A stretch of DNA of 8,590 bases from Planctomycetota bacterium. GTDB lineage: Bacteria > Planctomycetota > MHYJ01 > WSZJ01 > JACPWG01. Both the position numbers and the translations under genes were made by a program. Location: positions 1-8,590 of the forward strand of contig JACRIP010000133.1 in the NCBI GenBank assembly GCA_016220045.1, in the 5' to 3' direction. Below the pieces are notes generated by a model. That model was given only the letters and a program-made list of their open reading frames with translations. It did no database searches and had not been told where the DNA came from. The number at the start of each line of letters is the position of its first letter. Within the stretch, counting starts at the first letter, position 1. Below are positions 1 through 5,918 of this stretch, piece after piece.

Positions 1-55
1 GACGGCTCGCGTCGATCTCCTGGGGACCGGCGCCGCCGGCCTGAGACACGGGCAT
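1..55 (-). CDS. possible start of a minus-strand gene running off the left edge (partial)
   Basis: Reading the minus strand, an ATG at 55-53 opens a frame that stays open to the window edge (18 codons, beginning MPVSQAGGAGPQEIDASR). A CGGAG Shine-Dalgarno-like sequence lies 8 nt upstream of the ATG (about 64-68 on +). The start-plus-RBS arrangement is the only support. The visible peptide is too short to assign to a family, and I found no convincing -35/-10 pair upstream. Stop-free stretches of this length are common by chance in GC-rich DNA, so this is a tentative call. Confidence 0.33.
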   Translation of the reverse strand, partial: MPVSQAGGAGPQEIDASR

Positions 56-369
56 GGATCGGGCTCCGTGACTGGGATCCCGTCAGCGTGCCCGGAGACG
101 TGGAGTGGCGGAGGGTGCATGTCCGGTATTGCCGACGCGCTTGTCCCCTCGAGCTCCACGCCGGCGACGCAGAGTACTGTGCCGATACAGCGGGCGTACC
201 TTGGCGGCGCCTGGCCTCCGTCGTCCTCGTACTCGTACGCCCTGGGCATTCGAGTACGAGTACGAGATACGAGGACGACGGAGGCCGTGCTTTCGATGCG
301 TGCGGCTGGTACGGTCGAGCCGCAAGAACGGACCTGCACCCGGTGGCAGATCGTCGATCGACGTTCGGG
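56..369. other. intergenic region with palindromes, no gene seen
   Basis: This stretch lies between the possible leftward gene at 1-55 and the 3' end of the aldolase gene. Open frames crossing it lack a credible RBS and family resemblance. Besides the large palindrome at 213-286, it holds a 7-bp stem (TGCGGCT 301-307 with AGCCGCA 318-324, 10-nt loop) and a perfect 12-base palindrome CGTCGATCGACG at 352-363, just past the aldolase stop codon. None is followed by a T-tract on the minus strand, so I do not call an intrinsic terminator here, although one of these hairpins may help end the aldolase transcript. Confidence 0.5.
213..286. repeat. near-perfect long palindrome (interspersed-repeat-like hairpin)
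   Basis: The left arm 213-238 (GGCCTCCGTCGTCCTCGT then ACTCGTAC) is complementary to the right arm ending at 286 (ACGAGGACGACGGAGGCC at 269-286, preceded by GTACGAG repeats at 252-266). The match covers about 26 bp with one small bulge (AT at 267-268). The unit TACGAG/CTCGTA is repeated within the arms. The structure looks like an interspersed palindromic repeat and lies outside any gene. It has no adjacent T-tract, so it is not a typical intrinsic terminator. Whether it recurs in the genome cannot be seen from this window. Confidence 0.75.
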
Positions 370-1608
370 CTACGGGCCTTCACGCGCCAGGGCGGTCAGC
401 TCCTCGTCCGTCAGCAGCCGGTCGGAACGCTTGGCCGCGTCGAACAGCCGGTCGACGCGGCGGTCGTCGGCGGCGTGGCCGTGGCGCTCCAGCCACCACA
501 CGACGTTCGAGCGGCCGCACATCGGCCCGACCCGGATCTTCTGCTCCAGGCCGAAGTCGCCCGCTGGTACTCCGGAATACACCCGATCCGCCAGCCAGCG
601 ATCGCCCTTTTTGAAGGCCTTGATCACCGCTGCGGCGTGCACGCCGGTGGCGGTCTCGAACGCGTCCGCGCCGACCACCGGATAGTTGGACGGGATCGGG
701 ACGCGGCAGCCTGCGGAGACCGCGCGGCAATACTGTGAAAGCTGGGTCAGGTCGTTGTCGATCCAGCCGAGCAGGCGCAGGTTGACCAGGAGGAGGTCCA
801 TCGGCGTGTTGCCCACGCGCTCGCCGATGCCCAGGGCGCAGCCGTGGACCCGATCGGCGCCGGCCTCGATCGCGGCCAGGGTGTTCGGGATTGCCAGGCC
901 GCGGTCGCTGTGCCCGTGCCAGTCGAGCTTGACGTCGGTCGCGCCGATCTCGCGCAGCCAGGCGCGTAGGTAGCCGACGAGCCGCCGCGCGCCGTCCGGC
1001 GTCGCGTGGCCCACCGTATCGCACGCGCAGAGCCGTTTCGCGCCGCAGCGCACCGCCGCGGCGTAGAGCCGCTTCAGGTCCTCCGGATGCGCGCGCGTCG
1101 TGTCCTCGGTGACGTACATCACCGGCAGGCCGTGGCGCACCGCGAAGGTCACCGCGGTCTCCGAGTGTTCCAGCATGCGCTCGATCGTCCAGTCCTCGGC
1201 GTAGCGCCGGATCGGGCTGGAGCCGATGAAGACGCAGGTCTCGATCGGGATGCCGGCGGCCTGGGACGCGTCGACCACCGGCTGGATGTCGGCGACCACC
1301 GTGCGCGCGGCGCAATTGGCGGCGATCGCGAGCCGGTTGCGCGCGATCTCCTGCGCCAGCGCGATCACGTCCGCGCGCGCCTTCGGGCCGGCGCCCGGCA
1401 ACCCGATATCGGCGGAGTCGATGCCCAGCCGGTTCATCAGGTGCAGGATCTCAATCTTTTTTTCGATGGGCGGGGAGGTCACGCTGGGGGACTGCAAGCC
1501 GTCGCGCAGGGTTTCGTCGTCGAACTCGATCTTCCGGGGCGGGGGGGCGGGGGGTGCGCCGGCGGTATTCCAGTCGTAGATCAGGGCGTCGCGGTCGAGG
1601 GGGGGCAT
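370..1608 (-). CDS. HMGL/isopropylmalate-synthase-type aldolase (2-isopropylmalate / homocitrate synthase family protein)
   Basis: The 412-aa protein belongs to the pyruvate carboxyltransferase (HMGL-like) TIM-barrel family, whose members condense acetyl-CoA with a 2-oxo acid or run related aldol reactions in the cytoplasm. The N-terminal motif DETLRDGLQS is at residues 31-40, with the catalytic Arg35 and metal-ligand Asp36 expected from LeuA. The HGH metal-binding motif is at 231-233, and the GCALGIGERVGN motif at 256-267. At 412 aa it is longer than NifV-type homocitrate synthases (about 380). It lacks room for the C-terminal leucine-regulatory domain of full-length LeuA (about 510 and up), so feedback control of that type is not expected. 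The substrate cannot be fixed from sequence: isopropylmalate, homocitrate, citramalate or another malate analogue are all possible. No leu or nif genes are adjacent. ATG 1608 is preceded by GGGAG nine bases upstream and by a good promoter. The stop is TAG. Confidence 0.88.
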   Translation of the reverse strand: MPPLDRDALIYDWNTAGAPPAPPPRKIEFDDETLRDGLQSPSVTSPPIEKKIEILHLMNRLGIDSADIGLPGAGPKARADVIALAQEIARNRLAIAANCAARTVVADIQPVVDASQAAGIPIETCVFIGSSPIRRYAEDWTIERMLEHSETAVTFAVRHGLPVMYVTEDTTRAHPEDLKRLYAAAVRCGAKRLCACDTVGHATPDGARRLVGYLRAWLREIGATDVKLDWHGHSDRGLAIPNTLAAIEAGADRVHGCALGIGERVGNTPMDLLLVNLRLLGWIDNDLTQLSQYCRAVSAGCRVPIPSNYPVVGADAFETATGVHAAAVIKAFKKGDRWLADRVYSGVPAGDFGLEQKIRVGPMCGRSNVVWWLERHGHAADDRRVDRLFDAAKRSDRLLTDEELTALAREGP

Positions 1609-1617
1609 GGCGTCCGG

Positions 1618-1622
1618 CTCCC
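1618..1622 (-). promoter_or_regulatory. Shine-Dalgarno for the aldolase gene
   Basis: GGGAG on the minus strand lies 9 nt before the ATG at 1608-1606 and supports that start over downstream alternatives. Confidence 0.5.
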
Positions 1623-1653
1623 GGAAAGGGGTACGGGGCGGTCGATCGCGGCG

Positions 1654-1682
1654 ATCATGCCAGCGCGGGCGTCCGCCGTCAA
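1654..1682 (-). promoter_or_regulatory. sigma70-type promoter of the aldolase gene
   Basis: On the minus strand, TTGACG (1682-1677) and CATGAT (1659-1654) are separated by exactly 17 bp, matching the -35/-10 consensus at 5/6 and 4/6. The start of transcription would fall near 1647, giving a leader of about 40 nt that contains the GGGAG ribosome-binding site. This is prediction from motif match only. Confidence 0.6.
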
Positions 1683-1700
1683 CCGAATTGCGGGGGAGAG

Positions 1701-1954
1701 GGCCACGAAGCGCGAACTACCAAGGGCCACGAAGGACGACGGGAACACGAAGGGCCACGAAGCGCGAACCACGAAGGGCCACAAAGGGGGGGCCACGACG
1801 GGACGCGACGGCGAGTGGTCCGTGGCGATCCCCGCGCCACGTGTCGTCGCGGCCCGTCGTGGCCCCCGCCTTCGTGGCCCTTCGTGGATCCCGTATTGGT
1901 GGCCCTTCGTGTTCCCGTCGTTCTGCGTGGCCCTTCCCCCCGCCTTCGCGGCCC
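1701..1954. repeat. long imperfect inverted repeat (about 115-base arms) built of CACGAAGGGC units
   Basis: The left arm (about 1701-1817) is rich in GGGCCACGAAGG-like units. The right arm (about 1839-1954) is its reverse complement with scattered mismatches and small gaps. The best core is an exact 23-base match between 1736-1758 and 1899-1921. Alignment of 1741-1817 to the reverse complement of 1839-1916 is about 85% identical by eye. The centre itself can close with GTGGCG (1822-1827) and CGCCAC (1835-1840). Open frames through it are low-complexity Arg/Gly/His-rich translations with no RBS, so I regard it as non-coding. It lies between two divergent promoters. I recall similar CACGAAGG-type repeats in planctomycete and verrucomicrobial genomes. 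It could be a MITE-like element or an RNA hairpin. Confidence 0.8.
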
Positions 1955-1970
1955 TTTGGTGGCGCTTTGC

Positions 1971-1999
1971 TTGCGCGCGCGCCCCGCATCTGCTATCCT
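1971..1999 (+). promoter_or_regulatory. sigma70-type promoter of the STAS gene (extended -10)
   Basis: TTGCGC (1971-1976) and TATCCT (1994-1999) are spaced by 17 bp. The -10 box is preceded by TGC, giving the extended -10 pattern TGn. Transcription would begin near 2006, leaving a leader of about 75 nt before the STAS start codon. Each box matches the consensus at 4/6 positions, so the call rests on spacing plus the extended -10. Confidence 0.5.
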
Positions 2000-2066
2000 G
2001 CACCGCACCCGCGCACGGTCGAGGGGCTGCCGCCCCCGGCGCCGGCTTTTCCCTTTCGCCCGCTAT

Positions 2067-2071
2067 GGAGG
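2067..2071 (+). promoter_or_regulatory. Shine-Dalgarno that sets the STAS gene start
   Basis: GGAGG lies 9 nt before ATG 2081. The frame is open for a long way upstream (from 1607), and this site is what identifies 2081 as the true start. Confidence 0.7.
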
Positions 2072-2080
2072 TTCCGCCGG

Positions 2081-2455
2081 ATGGATAACCTGCCGATTGT
2101 CGATGCGTGCGGCGTCGCCGTCACCTACGAGGGCGATATCACCGTCGCCGAAATCACCGGCGCCAAGGTGCTCGAGGAAGTCACCATCCAGGCGATCGCG
2201 CAGGAGCTCAACAAGCTCGCCGATGCGCCGTACAAGGTCAAGCTGGTCATCGACTTCAACAAGGTCGACTACCTTTCGAGCGCGGTGCTCGGCAAGATCA
2301 TCGCCCTCAACAAGAAGGTCGCCGCCGACAAGGGCCAGCTCCGCCTCTGCTGCATCAAGCCGTCCATCCTCGAAGTCTTCAAGATCACCAAGCTCGACAA
2401 GGTCGTCGCCATCCACCCGAGCCGCGAAGCCGCCGTCGCCTCCTTCAAGAAGTAA
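2081..2455 (+). CDS. single-domain STAS protein (anti-anti-sigma factor-like)
   Basis: The 124-aa cytoplasmic protein is one STAS domain. An N-terminal strand pair (residues about 5-20) is followed by helix 1 (27-47), the strand KVKLVIDFNKV (52-62), the signature DYLSSAVLGKI (63-73), a helix to about 82, the strand QLRLCCI (86-92) and the helix SILEVFKITKL (95-105). In SpoIIAA and RsbV the first serine of the DSSG motif is phosphorylated by an anti-sigma kinase. The equivalent here is Ser66 (Ser67 beside it), although the acidic residue before the pair is replaced by Leu65 and the following Gly by Ala68. Length is typical for a free-standing STAS protein. No RsbW/SpoIIAB kinase, phosphatase or sigma factor is next to it, so its partner must be elsewhere. 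The surrounding frame upstream is repeat DNA, which excludes an earlier start. The stop is TAA at 2453-2455, abutting the A-tract of the opposing gene's terminator. Confidence 0.9.
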   Translation: MDNLPIVDACGVAVTYEGDITVAEITGAKVLEEVTIQAIAQELNKLADAPYKVKLVIDFNKVDYLSSAVLGKIIALNKKVAADKGQLRLCCIKPSILEVFKITKLDKVVAIHPSREAAVASFKK

Positions 2456-2507
2456 AAAAAAAGGCCCCCCGGCCCGCGCGCGTGCGCAGAGCCAGAGAGC
2501 CGGGGGG
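2454..2507 (-). terminator. intrinsic terminator of the minus-strand selenoprotein candidate gene
   Basis: On the minus strand, CCCCCCGGC (2507-2499) and GCCGGGGGG (2473-2465) form a perfect 9-bp G/C stem with a 25-nt loop. Two bases later comes an uninterrupted run of nine T (2462-2454). It lies 26 nt past the TAG stop of the minus-strand gene. The T-run overlaps the stop codon of the convergent STAS gene. In the + direction there is no T-tract after the hairpin, so it is a clear terminator only for minus-strand transcription. Confidence 0.85.
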
Positions 2508-2532
2508 GGCGAGGATGGCCGGCGACGGCGAC

Positions 2533-3096
2533 CTACTTGAGCAGGTCCTTCACCGCCGCTTCCAGCTTGCCGAGGTCGTCCGCCGTCAGGTTGACGAACT
2601 TGGCCCGCACGGTGTGCTGAGGACCGGTGTACACGAAGACCGTGTTCTTGACGCTCGCGTCGGAGCTCAGGCCGTAGAGCTGCGGGACGCTTTTCCCTTT
2701 CGCGTCCTTGCCGTCGGCGCCGATCACCGTCCAGCCGACCGAGGTCAGTTCGAGCTCTTCGACCTTCTTGAGCGTGCCTTCGGGCGCGGCACCGCGGAAG
2801 ACCACGAACGCCTTGAAGTCCCGGGCGGCGTTTTCGCCGACCAGTCGATGGAGCGCCGTACCGATCGCCAGGATGTTCTCGACACTGTCGCCGTTGACGT
2901 GGACCTGCACCGCAGGTCGAGGGCCGTATTTTCAGACCGGGCAGGTCGTCGAACCCGCGTCCGGCCCCGCCTCGTGGCGCGGATTGAAGGCCGGCAGGTG
3001 CTCTCCGACCTTCTTGCCCGAGTCCGGGGTCTCGGCCCAGGCCATGGCCCCCAGCGCGGCGACCAGCAGCGTCGGGACCAACCAGCTTCGCAGCAT
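2533..3096 (-). CDS. candidate selenoprotein: secreted thioredoxin-like protein with a Cys-Pro-Val-Sec motif (in-frame TGA at 2934-2932)
   Basis: From ATG 3096 to TAG 2535-2533 this is one frame of 187 residues, interrupted only by TGA at codon 55. Residues 1-21 are a signal peptide (Arg3, hydrophobic LVPTLLVAALGAMAW, cleavage after AWA), so the protein should be exported. Before the TGA stands GPDAGSTTCPV (44-54), after it KYGPRPAVQVHVNGD. The TGA therefore sits where the second cysteine of a CxxC thioredoxin-like site would be (Cys52, Sec55). Downstream, alternating strands and helices (VQVHVNG, ENILAIGTALHRLV, AFVVFRG, WTVIGADG, NTVFVYTG, DDLGKLEAAVKDLLK) fit a thioredoxin-like fold. I recall planctomycete homologues with TCPVCKYG at this site. 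Translation past the TGA is supported by a SECIS-like hairpin, a strong promoter, a GGAG Shine-Dalgarno 6 nt before ATG 3096, a terminator, and a well-kept frame and codon usage on both sides. The alternatives are a nonsense mutation or base-call error of TGC to TGA. A start at 3177 is possible, but it would spoil the signal peptide. Confidence 0.75.
2902..2934 (-). promoter_or_regulatory. putative bacterial SECIS element (TGA plus stem-loop)
   Basis: In the mRNA, UGA (2934-2932) is followed by 13 nt, then GACCUGC (2918-2912), loop GGU (2911-2909) and GCAGGUC (2908-2902). The 7-bp stem is perfect and the loop starts with G, 20 nt after the UGA. As I remember the bacterial SECIS consensus used for searches, the apical loop lies about 16-37 nt after UGA with a G among its first two bases, and this element fits. 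The E. coli fdhF SECIS loop also contains GGU. Four of the six codons right after the TGA that lead into the stem or form it (AAA, CCT, CGA, CCT) end in A or T. This is more than usual for this gene and hints at nucleotide-level constraint. Confidence 0.65.
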
Positions 3097-3102
3097 GTCC
3101 GA

Positions 3103-3107
3103 CTCCT
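3103..3107 (-). promoter_or_regulatory. Shine-Dalgarno of the selenoprotein candidate
   Basis: Minus-strand AAGGAG ends 6 nt before ATG 3096. It decides that start over the in-frame ATG at 3177, which would put 27 polar residues before the signal peptide. Confidence 0.7.
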
Positions 3108-3206
3108 TCGTGTGAGCGGCTCCGCGCGCGTGCGGCTCGACAAGGTGCGGCGCGGGGACGCCACGCGGGCGGAGCAATCAGGTCTCGTCCCCGAGCGAAC
3201 GACGCA

Positions 3207-3235
3207 AGCATAGGTTCGCCCGCGTTCCGAGTCAA
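3207..3235 (-). promoter_or_regulatory. strong sigma70-type promoter of the selenoprotein candidate
   Basis: On the minus strand, TTGACT (3235-3230) and TATGCT (3212-3207) are separated by exactly 17 bp, matching the consensus at 5/6 and 4/6. Transcription would begin near 3200 and leave a leader of about 100 nt. The -35 box lies only 17 bases from the glycogen phosphorylase start codon on the other strand, so RNA polymerase here may interfere with expression of that gene. Confidence 0.65.
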
Positions 3236-3240
3236 GTGCG

Positions 3241-3245
3241 GGAGG
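3241..3245 (+). promoter_or_regulatory. Shine-Dalgarno fixing the glgP start
   Basis: GGAGG lies 6 nt before ATG 3252, which makes the nearby TTG at 3246 an unlikely start. Confidence 0.65.
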
Positions 3246-3251
3246 TTGCCG

Positions 3252-5918
3252 ATGATTCCTGCCTCCATCCCCGGTTCCGTGTCCGGCGCCCCGGCCCCCG
3301 GCGCCGTCGCCCCCCACCGCGTCGACTCCCACAAGGGCGCCGACCCCGAGTCCCTCAAGCTCGGCTTCGCCAACCACCTCAAGTACACCCTCGGCAAGGA
3401 CCAGTTCACCGCCACCCCCTTCGACCGCTACGTCGCGCTCTCCCTCGCCATCCGCGACCGCATCATGGAGCGCTGGATCGAGACCCAGCAGGTCTACCAC
3501 AAACGCAACGTCAAGCGCGTCTACTACCTCTCCATGGAATTCCTGATGGGGCGCGCGCTCAAAAACAACGCCATCAACCTCGGCCTCGAGCCCGCCGTGC
3601 GCTCCGCCCTCGCCGACCTCGGCCTCGAATGGGGCAAAATGGTCGAAGTCGAGACCGACGCCGGACTCGGCAACGGCGGCCTCGGCCGGCTCGCCGCCTG
3701 CTTCCTCGACTCCATGGCCACCATGGCCATCCCCGCCACCGGCTACGGCCTCCGCTACGACTACGGCATCTTCAACCAGGCCATCCACAACGGCTACCAG
3801 GTCGAAGAACCCGAGGAATGGCTGCGTCAGGGAAACCCCTGGGAGGTCGTCCGGCCCGAATACGCCGTCCCCGTCCGCCTCGGCGGCCGCGTCGAGCACT
3901 TCCACCACGGCGCGCGCGGCCGCTGGCGCTGGCTCCCCGGTCAGACCGTCATCGGCCTCCCCTACGACACCCCCATCGTCGGCTACGGCTCCGCCAACGT
4001 CAATACCCTGCGCCTCTGGTCGGCCAAGGCGTCCCAGGACTTCTCCTTCGGCGAGTTCAACCAGGGCGATTACCAGGGCGCGGTCGGCCACAAGACCGAC
4101 GCCGAGAAGATCACCAAGGTGCTTTACCCGAACGAACACGTCCAGCAGGGAAAGGAGCTGCGGCTCCGCCAGGAGTACTTCCTCGTCGCCTGCTCCCTCT
4201 CCGACGTCATCCGCCGCTTCCGCGTCCACAACCGCGACTGGGCGCATTTCCCCGATCGCGTCGCGCTCCAGATCAACGACACGCACCCGGCGCTCGGCAT
4301 CCCCGAGCTGATGCGCATCCTGGTGGACGACGAAGGCCTGCCCTGGGAGGAGGCCTGGGACATCACCGAGGGCGCCTTCGGCTACACCAATCACACGCTC
4401 CTGCCCGAAGCCTGCGAGCGCTGGCCGGTGCCGCTGCTCGAATACCTGCTGCCGCGCCACCTCCACATCCTCTACGAGATCAACGCGCGCTTCCTCAAGC
4501 AGGTCGAGCGCCGCTGGCCCGGCGACTCCGGCAAGCTGGCGCGCATGAGCGTGATCGAGGAATCGCACCCGAAGATGGCGCGGATGGCGAACCTCGCCGT
4601 GATCGGCTCGCACTCGGTCAACGGCGTGGCCGCGCTCCACTCGGAGCTGGTGAAGACCCGGCTCTTCCCCGATTTCTACGCGCTGTTCCCGGAGCGCTTC
4701 AACAACAAGACCAACGGCGTGACGCCGCGGCGCTGGCTTCTGGAGTCGAATCCCGAGCTGGCGGAGCTGATCACGGAGACGATCGGCGACGTCTGGGTGC
4801 GCGACCTGGCGGAACTGCGCAAGCTGGAGCCGTGCGCCGAGGACCCGGCGTGGCGCGCGCGCTTCCGCGCCATCAAGCGCAACAACAAGATGCGGCTGTC
4901 GCACTACCTGGAGCACCACGGCGGGGCCGGGCTCAACCCGGACACCCTGTTCGACGTGCAGGTCAAGCGCCTGCACGAGTACAAGCGCCAGCTCCTCAAC
5001 CTGCTGCACGTCATCGTGCTCTACAACCGGCTGCGGCGCAATCCCAACCTCGACATGGTGCGCCGGACTTTTCTTTTCGGGGCGAAAGCGGCGCCCGGGT
5101 ATACGATGGCGAAGCTGATCATCAAGCTGATCCACTGCGTGGCGGACGTGGTGAACCGGGACGGGGACGTGCGCGGGCGGCTGAAGGTGCATTTCCTGCC
5201 GAACTACCGGGTCTCGCTGGCCGAGCTGATCATGCCGGCGGCGGACGTGAGCGAGCAGATTTCGACGGCGGGGATGGAGGCGAGCGGGACGGGGAACATG
5301 AAGTTCGCGATGAACGGCGCGCTCACGGTCGGCACGCTGGACGGGGCGAACGTGGAGATCTCGGAGGAGGTGGGGGCGGAGAACATTTTTATTTTCGGGC
5401 TGACGGCGCCGGAGGTGGAGGAGCTGCGCAAGCCGGGGCGTTACAATCCGCGGGAGGTATTGGCGAAGGACCCGGAGATTGCGGAGGCGGTGGAGCTGCT
5501 GTTCTCGGATTTCTTCAATCGGGCGGAGCCGGGGATTGTGGCGCCGGTGCGGGAGGCGCTGCTGGACCGGGGGGATTTCTACATGTTGCTGGCGGACCTG
5601 CGGGCGTACGCGGACTGTCAGGCGCGGGTGGAGGCCTTGTATCGGGACGAGGAGGCGTGGACGCGGAAGGCGATTCTGAATGTGGCGCGGTCGGGGAAGT
5701 TCTCGAGCGATCGGACGATCGACGAGTATGCGCGGGAGATCTGGGATGTGAGGCCGGTGCGGGTGGAGATGGCGCTGAAGAAGTCGGACACGATGGTGCA
5801 GGCGCGTGGGGAGTCGGCGCCGCCGGGCGCGGGCACGGGGGGCGCGCCGGCGGGGGGCGCGGGCGGAAGCCCGGCGGGAGGCGGCGGCGGTGGGGGAGCG
5901 GGCGGGGTGGTGTGGTAG
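3252..5918 (+). CDS. glgP: glycogen/maltodextrin phosphorylase (GT35)
   Basis: The 888-aa cytoplasmic enzyme releases glucose 1-phosphate from alpha-1,4-glucan ends using inorganic phosphate and pyridoxal phosphate. Recognisable family blocks are RVYYLSMEFLMGRAL near residues 89-103, GLGNGGLGRLAACFLDS at 138-154, QINDTHPALGIPELMR near 340-355, VKRLHEYKRQ at 571-580, and the PLP site EASGTGNMKF with Lys684 as Schiff-base lysine, followed by NGALTVGTLDGANVE. All core motifs are intact. It is longer than the E. coli enzymes (about 800-815 aa) because of a roughly 25-residue Ala/Pro/Gly leader and a Gly/Ala/Pro tail from residue 856 to the end. I chose ATG 3252, which has GGAGG 6 nt upstream (3241-3245), over the in-frame TTG 3246 that overlaps the spacer. 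No other glycogen gene is adjacent. Codons end mostly in C in the first third and mostly in G in the last third. An internal segment (4713-4844) is duplicated at 8275-8406. Confidence 0.97.
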   Translation: MIPASIPGSVSGAPAPGAVAPHRVDSHKGADPESLKLGFANHLKYTLGKDQFTATPFDRYVALSLAIRDRIMERWIETQQVYHKRNVKRVYYLSMEFLMGRALKNNAINLGLEPAVRSALADLGLEWGKMVEVETDAGLGNGGLGRLAACFLDSMATMAIPATGYGLRYDYGIFNQAIHNGYQVEEPEEWLRQGNPWEVVRPEYAVPVRLGGRVEHFHHGARGRWRWLPGQTVIGLPYDTPIVGYGSANVNTLRLWSAKASQDFSFGEFNQGDYQGAVGHKTDAEKITKVLYPNEHVQQGKELRLRQEYFLVACSLSDVIRRFRVHNRDWAHFPDRVALQINDTHPALGIPELMRILVDDEGLPWEEAWDITEGAFGYTNHTLLPEACERWPVPLLEYLLPRHLHILYEINARFLKQVERRWPGDSGKLARMSVIEESHPKMARMANLAVIGSHSVNGVAALHSELVKTRLFPDFYALFPERFNNKTNGVTPRRWLLESNPELAELITETIGDVWVRDLAELRKLEPCAEDPAWRARFRAIKRNNKMRLSHYLEHHGGAGLNPDTLFDVQVKRLHEYKRQLLNLLHVIVLYNRLRRNPNLDMVRRTFLFGAKAAPGYTMAKLIIKLIHCVADVVNRDGDVRGRLKVHFLPNYRVSLAELIMPAADVSEQISTAGMEASGTGNMKFAMNGALTVGTLDGANVEISEEVGAENIFIFGLTAPEVEELRKPGRYNPREVLAKDPEIAEAVELLFSDFFNRAEPGIVAPVREALLDRGDFYMLLADLRAYADCQARVEALYRDEEAWTRKAILNVARSGKFSSDRTIDEYAREIWDVRPVRVEMALKKSDTMVQARGESAPPGAGTGGAPAGGAGGSPAGGGGGGGAGGVVW
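4713..4844 (+). repeat. source segment of the partial glgP duplication
   Basis: This 132-bp internal stretch of glgP (starting NGVTPRRWLLES) aligns without gaps to 8275-8406 at 122 of 132 identical positions, counted by eye. The copy inside glgP keeps the family consensus, so it is the parent. Confidence 0.9.

Noticed and set aside
68..738. Overlapping + frames near the left end
   Set aside because: They run into the antisense strand of the aldolase gene, have no RBS and give low-complexity Arg/Ser-rich protein.
1690..1960. CRISPR array suggested by repeated CACGAAGG units
   Set aside because: Repeat units are short, irregular and adjacent without unique spacers, and they invert at the centre. 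No cas genes are present.
1554..2088. Frames through the inverted repeat, including an extended N terminus for the STAS protein
   Set aside because: They translate repeat DNA. A good RBS and promoter place the STAS start at 2081.
2932..2934. Treating the selenoprotein candidate as two genes or as a frameshifted pseudogene
   Set aside because: Both halves are in the same frame with only a TGA between them. The second half has no RBS or proper start, and the TGA replaces a redox-active Cys position followed by a SECIS-like hairpin. A nonsense mutation remains possible but is less likely.
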